Part shown: one piece after another, positions 56,301-64,000 of the stretch | Numbering within the stretch: the first letter of the stretch is position 1 | Layout: every line of letters begins with the position of its first letter | Source: Dipylidium caninum | Taxonomy: Eukaryota; Platyhelminthes; Cestoda; Cyclophyllidea; Dipylidiidae | DNA: 64,000 bases | Assembly: GCA_017562135.1 (NCBI GenBank) | Contig: QEYB01001046.1 | Span: 4,464,001 to 4,528,000 of the forward strand | Direction: 5' to 3' | Position numbers and translations under genes: made by a program | Notes under the pieces: generated by a model | The model's database searches: none | Seen by the model: only the letters and a program-made list of their open reading frames with translations | Told to the model about the DNA's origin: nothing

Positions 56301-59300
56301 GCGAGGCTGGCACGCACGCATTCGGAACGCGCCTTTTCTGCGCCCGACTCAGTCCGGCGATGGGCGTCGAAGAGGACGACGCGGTGCCCCCAATCATGCC
56401 TGTCGCATTTCCGTATGATTTTTTTTATAAGATTACGAAAAAATAGTGACTAATGCAAGTCGAATGGCTTACCGTAGGACACGCAGGGGCGGGGGGAGTA
56501 GAGTACACTCATCCCAAAATCGGAAGCGTTTCGTTGAATCACAGCGTGTATTTGTAAGCGCCTCTACTTTCCTGTCCTCTAACGCCAAATGAGTTGGCCG
56601 TGCGAGTGGAGGGCCACCCGCTCAGCGCACCGAGTGTGGCCGCTGGTGCTCCTGGGTGCGGCGTCGGTGCCCTCGACGAGACACGGGGCGGCGTCCTGCT
56701 TCCGTGTCCTTGCAACCGCCGACGACAGCCTCGCTTCGCAACAAGCCTCCACCCTCCTGGGTGGCGCGCCCTTCGTCACTTTGTCTCAAGTCTCTTGACT
56801 TCATGATGTTCCCCTAACTCGGATATTTTTGGGTCGTGGTGCTACCGCCCCCGGATCTTTGTAAGAAGATCTTATGGATAATTTGGCCGAATCTCCGAAT
56901 TTCACCGTTTCGATAAAAAAACGCCTCTCATTTATGCACGATTTATTCGGCAGTTGGTGTAAATTGCGAGCACTCTCCCTTTAAAAATACACTCCAAAAC
57001 ACCATTCTTTTGTAGAGGCTGCCAGGAGTGGGACACATTATGTCCAAAATTGGTATTTTAACGTCGAAAAAACAAAGTTGCCAGCATTTTCAAAATGAGT
57101 CCATTACATTGACGTTTAACCCCTTTCGTTATCACGCGAGCGCTCGCTTTAATGGGGTAAAGAGGAAGTTGTTTGTGCTGAAACTTTCAACCGACTGGCG
57201 CTTATTTACCGTCTTTGAGCGAGATCCGACGTTTCCCGCCTTGTATGCAGCAGTGTCAAAGAGGATTAACGCACACCTAAATTCTAACCGGATAACTTTC
57301 CCATAACAAAATTTGCTCCACCGTTACTGCGGGGCACATCATCTTCGCCGCTAAAATTGGCATTTTGTGCATGTTTTACATGTCTGAGAAATTAGAAGTA
57401 ATCCATCCTAACTGACATATCCCCGGCTGTCCGAGGGTTGCGGAGCAGCCAATTTTCACAAGCATTACCTCCACACCTGCTCCACCTACTCCAGAGTAAT
57501 GCGTCCCGCTCCCCTGAAAGCGGTTCCCCACCTTGGCGAGGTGCGGCAAAATGCGCCTCGCTGGGGCACTGCTACTCTGGGTGGGAAAAGATGGCTCCTG
57601 GCGCCGACTGACAAGCGGTACAAAAGGCTATCGTGGCAGTCGTCGGTGGTGGACGCATGCCAGCTTTCGATGTTCCTCGTACGCTCTCATGATCGTTCAG
57701 CTCTTGGCCGTGGTCGGCCGAAGTGACCTGTTTATTTGGGTTGAGGCGGAAGGGCTCTCCTCACTCCCTCGTTATTTCTGTTCACGGACGTATGGTCCTG
57801 TTGGTTGGTAGGTTTGTTGTTTCAAGACGTGACATTGTTTTCGTAATCATGTGATTCTTACTTTTCACTTCTAGAAACTTTGAAGTTCTACTTTCGCAAG
57901 TATGGCGAGATTAAGAACTCTCTAATCATGCGCGACATCGTCACGAAGAAGTCCCGGTAAGATTGTTTTGCCTCTGTCGAGTCCCGTGTGTTGTCGTGGC
58001 GCTCACCCACCTCAAGTGGGTGGTTTGAGCAAGTGTGCGCATCCACCCAACTTCAAGGCAATGAAGACGGCGTGAACTTCAATTACTTAGCGCCAACGAC
58101 CAGGAGAAATTTATTCTTATTTTGTGGGCCCACGATGTACTCTTAAAGTTCTCTTTTTATCCTCCGTTGAGACTTTTGGAGCACACTTTTATACGCGGAC
58201 CAAACTGTTGGCAGAAGGGTCACTTGAGAAAAGCAAAGGTAGACGATAGCGGCGGCGGTGGAGCGGGGAGGGAGGAGGTGGGGGGACGGTCCGCACCCGA
58301 ACGCGTGGTGTACTATTCTCCCCACGGCGCACCTCGCGCCTCTGAGTTGCTCGATGGACTCTGAACGGTGGGTTTGGGCAAACACGCCAATTTGCTTCTG
58401 TCTGCCCGGTCTTTTGTGCATCCTGCAACATGCCAGTTGGAAACACTACGCACTTTGACGTGCTCTGTACCCCGTAAGAACGTGGAACGAGAGAGGTTCT
58501 CGCCGTCTCGTACCCTCTTTTGATGCAGCCTCGAAGAATGTCGTTCAAAACGTTCACGGGCCTCGCCAGTTCTCTCGACATCAGGAGAGATCGGCTTTGT
58601 CCTTTCGTGTTAACTTGTACCACTTTTGCAAACCCAGAAAAGGAGATGCTGGCTAGTCTGTTGGGTAATTCTCATACTTGGGCCTGAAAATCGCCCTTCA
58701 AATAATGCTGTCTGCTTTCAATTTTAACCCAGTTCATGCATTCTGCATAGTTAAGGGTTACTTTCTGCTCTCATCTGCACAATGGGCTTTTGAGGAGGCC
58801 TTTCGAAGGCTGAGAACTCTGTGTCCTCTTCACTGGGGCACTCCCGCCTTAGCGAAAGGTAACGATACTATCCTCTCCGGGCGTGCAGTGTGGGACACAG
58901 TTACTTCAATCTGCCATCGAATAGGAAAGGTAGTTGCGCATGAGCACACTGGCATACTGGCGCAAAATTAGGCAGAACAAACCGGAGAATGCATCTGGAG
59001 ATGCAGCTCTGTGCGGCTGACCGTTTTCAACAATGTCTCCGCTTTCCGCCAAAAACTATTTTTTGCTCGACAGTTTGTGCCGACTACTGCCGTTCACGTG
59101 CGCACGTCTCGTCTGCCTAACGCCGTTTGAAGGTGCTAAAGTCGGCTGGAGGAGGTGCGCCTGGTCTTCTCCTGTCACATCTACGTCGTCTGAATGTAGC
59201 AGCTCATTTTAAACCTCCAGGGCTGGTGTTGTGCACATTTAGCGCATGTGTGAGGTTTTTGCTCAGTGACAATTTAGCAGACGTTTGTCGTAACTCGGAG

Positions 59301-62300
59301 TTAATGTCTTGGAGTAAATCAGTGCGTTTTTATGCTGCCAAGCCAATTCAAGGGCATTATAAGTAGGAATACTCAATGAAGGAGCCACATTCCACCCCCA
59401 TCTCGTGCGATCGAAAGAGTAGGTGAGTTGTGTAAGAGCACAGTGTGTTCCCCTCTGCGCCATGGTGTTCTTAACGCAGTTGACATTGAGGACAAATGAT
59501 TGTGAAGGCACCGGTCACGCATGCCACGTGCTCGACAGTCGAATGTGCCTGACGAAGGCAACGCGTGCCCCCGACTCTGTGACAAGAGACCGCATTTACT
59601 AACCTCCTGCTGTTTTCATGCGCAACAGGCAAGTAGCCACTTCGATGGAGTCTAAGGCTAAGTCGAGCATAGCAAGCAAGGTGCAGTGACTGAATGCGCA
59701 ATGATGGCCGTCGCCGAGGCCAAATGTACTCACGGCCTCCTCCAGCAGCGGCCACTCCGAGGCGACTCTCCGTAAGCCCGGGTCGAATGCACGTGCATAG
59801 TGAATGTAACATGCACAAGTCTGCTGGACATGAAAGGAGTGCCTCATATGAAGTTGCACCAAGCCTTGTTGACTGGGGCTGTGGTCGAGCAAAAGAAGGA
59901 GCAAGATTAAAAAGTCCTTCAAACATGGACGCCATTTTTCAATCGCCATCATGAAGCTTGGATTGAGGCTTCATTCGGTCAGGCTCGTCGGCCTTATTCG
60001 GAGTCACATAATGCCGGTTGACTTTGTTGTCAGTGCCTCTCGCAGCACGCGAGCAAACAAAGCCCATCTGGAGTGCCTCGTCAACAGAAGAGACTGCGAA
60101 TTCTTCCTCATCACAGCAATTTAGCCTCACACTTCCTTGTTCAGTGTCCACTGCGGCGTACAGTTCCTTCTGATAAATAACCACTTTTGTGAGAAGAACT
60201 AGGAAAACTAATTGTGGATTATCCTATTCCAGTAAAATTTTTGAATAATTTGGCAGTCTGTGTGGATCTGTAGAAAGAAGTGGTTTTAACGAAGAACCTA
60301 CCATTTGTCAAATAGGTCAAATCCCATTCCCCTTGTACTTTGCGCTGTCGCGGAGGCTTGGGACTTTCTGTTAGGATCGACAAACATTTGAGTCGAGTTA
60401 GCCGCCCCGACCGCCGACCGCGGGGTGACTACACAAGCATTGGTTCGGCCTTTTCCGGGCGGTCATCATGAAACCGCATTACCGCAACCAAACTACGCCT
60501 TAGCGGACGACGTAGCACATGGCAGCACCCGAGAGAATTCGTAGGGTCACCGGCTGATAGGCTTTATTGTCCCTCGACGTTGCCACACGATTCTGGCGTT
60601 CCCACTAACTGTTGATTATCACAACCCTTGATACGTGTCGCTGCCCTTCGCCCGTAAGTAGCCATCAACTTGGCGAAATACCCCGTCGCATGTGGCTCCG
60701 AGGCGACCGCGCTGTTCGCAGTGTAGAAGTAGACAGAAAGGACGGCTCAGCGCCCATCTGCGCAGTTCCGACCAGCAAGTAGCTACTCCGGCCCGGGGCG
60801 ATGAACACGACTCCGGTGTTTCGATGGACCTGCCACCTTTCATCGTCCCTCGTCTCGGGATTTTCATTTTCTCAAAGTATCTTGCTAAAATCCTTGTGTG
60901 TGAAGATCACCAGGCAGCCATTTGACGCAATTACTCTTGTAGTCACGATGTTGATACTTGATCTTTCCCTTTTTCAAAATATCTCCAAATACGAGGCTCT
61001 TAGCCAAGACTCGGGACATTTCATTTACACTAAGTCACTCAGCACAGGACATGGCCTGTAGAGGGGGCGTTTGCCGAGATCGGGTGAGTTGCGGCAGCAA
61101 CAGCAACGGGAGCAGCAGCGGCAGCACGAGCAGAGCCCGAGGAGGCTGGGGCGGTGGGGGCGGGAGCGAGCGGGAAAGGTGGCGGGGCGGGATGGGAGGC
61201 AAAGCGATCGCAATATGAGCAATCCAATCTAGGCTAATGTCTTTTCCCTCACGCCTTTTCGTCTTTCAAACCGCTCCTTTCCTCGCAGTGAAAGTGCTGA
61301 CCAATCACAAAGCCACCTCCTCATTTTGGATGCTCTCTTGTTTCTGTCTAGCAGGTTTCTCCTCAACTTCGTTCGTTTCGGAACCTCTACCTCCTCGATC
61401 TTACATGTCCACCATAAAGTTTTGCAATAGCTGGCCGTGCCAACTTCTTATTTGCAAATTTGCAAAATTCTCATCGTTGAAATAGGCTAAGGAAACTTTC
61501 AACCTCTTGAGGACAATCAGAACGTCACCTAACAAAGTGCCGTTCAAAGTAGCCAAAAATCAGTCAAAACCCGAGTAATAGCGAAATGACAGAGCAGCCG
61601 GACTGTGGTGATGGTGGGCGACCTTTTGGTGGGCGTTTGACATGAATACGGTTGTTCCTGAAAGGAAATGATTTCATTAATTGCCACCAATAGTTTCATT
61701 TGTACTGCGCTGAACGTAAAATTTTTCAACACAATGTATGCCTGATTTTTCATGTTTGTACTTACCTTTTGCAGAGGCTTCGGTTTCGTGACCTTCGTTG
61801 ACCCAGGTGTTGTCGAAAATGTTCTGAACGACTCGCCTCACACGCTGGACTCGAAGCGAGTAGGTCTGCCGTTCTACATACCGGGTGGGCAGAGTCTCAC
61901 GCCCTCCACATAAACCCGTCCGACGTGCGCCGAGAGACCTGGGGGCTCGCAGTCACTCCGCATCTGCAACTAGTTACAGGCTTCGGGCAAACTCGTCCCA
62001 TTTGTTGATTCTAACGTGCAGAATACACCGGCCAGGGAATTGAGGACACACCACAGTTGGGGAGCCGTTTTGCCCCAAATGACAAAGCTGACGATTAGCG
62101 GGGTCGTCCATGCCAGTGAGGAGGCGACTAGGGGAAAGCAACTCAAACGCACGGAAGTTTGTTGGTGCGGTGCACTTGTTACGGCAGTTCCTGAATTTCC
62201 CACATCCATAGAGCTTTTTCGTGTCAGCTTAAACTTTGCAATGGCGGGAGCCTTCTTCTATTTTATACATTCGAAATGCAAGGACTACGTCAAAATCACT

Positions 62301-63815
62301 GGTTTCTTGGCCTCTTTTCGCTTCTAAAGCCTATTTTTGCCGGACATCGGCATCCTCTTTGTTCTTTTGTTCACCTCACTTGAATATTTTCTGTGACGAT
62401 TTCAGCTGGGTGAGGCTCCTGTTTCTTTTTTTACAGAGTTTGCTTTAGGTCACGCCCATTTCCGTTGATGCCCCACTACGTGTCGCCCACATGCCAACCA
62501 GTGCCGCCACAAACGCACACACACACGAATGCAAATGCAGAAGTGAAGGTTGCCTCGGCAACCAGTGACCGAATGCATAAGGGATGTTACTAGTTGTGAA
62601 AGAGAAATTGAGTATTTTTACGATTGGAGGAGTGTGTGACTGATAAAAGGGAGGGGGAGACACCGGTGTCGGAGGCCGGAGTCTTGCATTGCTCCAGAGC
62701 CGCTGTTAGGCCCACCACCCTCGCGGTGGAGGGCTTCGACTAATGAGCTGCCCGTCGCCTCTCGCCGAGTGCTCTGCCGCGGTTAAGAGGCGCAGGTCGC
62801 ACGCATGTTGTCTAATAAATATTTTCTTGCTCTTTAGATAGAGCCGAAGATTGCGATCCCAAAGCAAACTGCTATAAAGGCGATAACGAATGTAAGTCAA
62901 TCGAGTGTTCCCTTTTTAGCACCTAATGTACTATGTGAAGCGGGGTGAGAGCCTCTGCCATGAGTGACATGACATTTTGGTTGATTTGAGATTGAGCGAT
63001 TAATGACTCACCGGGTTGGGGATGGGGCGGCCATCTCAACCCGCGTCGAGTCACCAAATCGCAACCGGTCGTGTAGCCCAGTGCGGGTGACTCAGGTCAC
63101 ATCCGGGCTCGGTTGCACACCCGGAGCAGTTCATCCAACTCCATATTGGGAATTACGACTACTTTCTGGCACGGCCCGAGTCACTCAGTCCCCTCGGCCG
63201 AAGAAAATCGGAGCGCCAGACTGTTTGATGAGTACTTCCGAAGGCAGTGATGCCATGCACCAAAGGTAGAAAAAATCATTGAGCTAAAGTAAAGCTGTCA
63301 TAGAAGAGCCGACGTCATTTGTAATTCTCGGGGCGGTGTTCGCATGGTGGCTCGCGTTTGCAACAGGCCAATGGGAGGGGCAGAGACTCACTCACGCACC
63401 GTGACCTGACCCTCCCGGCGCCACGTCCGCATTCGATTCGTCGTGTCACGCCAGCTGGTTCGTGCGCTCGAGCAAATCAATCTGCGTGACCTCGGTCGCT
63501 TAAATACGACGGTTGCATAGACCTTCGCCGATCTGTGCGCTCGACGTGCGTGGGTGCGGTTGTGTTAACCGTGAATCAAGCATCGTTTCAAGTTGAAAAT
63601 AAATGCAGACGATAGTCCACTCTCTTGAAACGACCACCGGTGTTAAGCGGCGCAGTGACGGTTTTCCTGTTTCTCCGATTTTAAACACCTCCACCATGAA
63701 TGCCACATTGATCGCCGCGCAGGCTCTCTCACGGACCAAAAAGGTCTTCATCGGCGGAGTCTCCACATCGACAACGGAAGATGATCTGAAAGCCTACTTT
63801 TCGACATACGGGGAC
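53234..63815 (+). CDS. MSI: Musashi-like RNA-binding protein (two RRMs), 3' partial
   Basis: Binds mRNA 3'UTRs to control translation, typically in stem and germ cells. Exons, all phases agreeing: 53234-53526, 55784-55824, 57875-57956, 61775-61859, 62838-62891, 63723-63815. The gene then leaves the window within RRM2. Start: ATG 53234 is preceded in frame by TAG (53228-53230), so it is the first Met of this frame. The N-terminal 97 residues are acidic low complexity (long Glu runs from a GAA repeat). RRM1: KLFVGGLNPCTT (RNP2), LKFYFRKYGEI, RGFGFVTF (RNP1), ending KRIEPKIAIPK. After a short linker, RRM2 opens SRTKKVFIGGVSTSTTEDDL and continues to YFSTYGD. The IDPK/PK and TKK...GG spacing is like Musashi; DAZAP1 or hnRNP A/B relatives are less likely. 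Introns are 0.9-3.8 kb. Confidence 0.92.
53456..53480. repeat. Coding (GAA)n repeat
   Basis: About eight GAA units in exon 1 of the Musashi-like gene, encoding a Glu run in the frame that splices correctly to RRM1. Confidence 0.9.
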
Positions 63816-64000
63816 GTAAGTGTTGATTGACTTAATGCACTGTAAATGTGTGCAACCAAGGTTAACTCTAAATCGCTGATTGTATATCTTTTGCACAGGC
63901 CAAAACAGTCGCATGGTAACTTTTTTAGAGATGTGAATTTATTAGATTAGAGTAGCCAGTATTATCGTCTCCCTCTAGTTGTCATGTAGCACAGGCTTCA

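Noticed and set aside
63816..63914. Next Musashi-like exon beginning after TTGCACAG at 63899
   Set aside because: In the required phase it reaches a stop after six codons inside RRM2, so the true exon must lie beyond the window.

Overview
The window is eukaryotic nuclear DNA: genes are broken by GT-AG introns, intergenic gaps are kilobases long, and microsatellites and scattered AATAAA signals are present. The gene set (a diaphanous-type formin, nitrobindin, a tetraspanin, FANK1, a TEX14-like pseudokinase, an invertebrate intermediate filament with a lamin tail, and a Musashi-like RNA-binding protein) is metazoan. Very short introns (28-53 nt) mixed with introns of 1-4 kb, together with the invertebrate filament architecture, suggest a flatworm, probably a tapeworm. 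That placement is an inference from gene style; no marker gene proves it.

Layout from left to right: (1) the 3' part of a diaphanous-related formin on + (19-2339), then about 2.9 kb of 3'UTR and spacer; (2) an unidentified multi-exon + gene (about 5.2-6.8 kb) whose reading frame I could not settle; (3) a + nitrobindin gene (7703-9362, first exon not found); (4) a single-exon - gene of 457 aa (11333-12706) with a PH/PTB-like N-terminal region; (5) a seven-part + tetraspanin gene (16186 to about 17570), convergent with (6) an eight-exon - FANK1 gene (17711-21043); (7) a second single-exon - gene, 559 aa (22647-24326), which looks like a diverged paralogue of gene 4; (8) a + TEX14-like gene with ankyrin repeats and a pseudokinase (25312 to about 31060); (9) a + cytoplasmic intermediate filament gene spread over about 17.6 kb (32664-50283); (10) the first six exons of a + Musashi-like gene (53234-63815), which runs off the right edge.

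In most genes the models rest on intron phases that agree from exon to exon as well as on recognisable domains; where phases could not be reconciled this is stated. Most conspicuous are the paired lineage-restricted PH/PTB-like proteins, two genes whose mammalian relatives are testis genes (FANK1 and TEX14) about 4 kb apart, a pseudokinase with all three catalytic motifs degenerate, introns of 28 and 31 nt, and a GC-AG intron in the filament rod. No CRISPR array, prokaryotic operon, mobile element, rRNA or convincing tRNA was seen.
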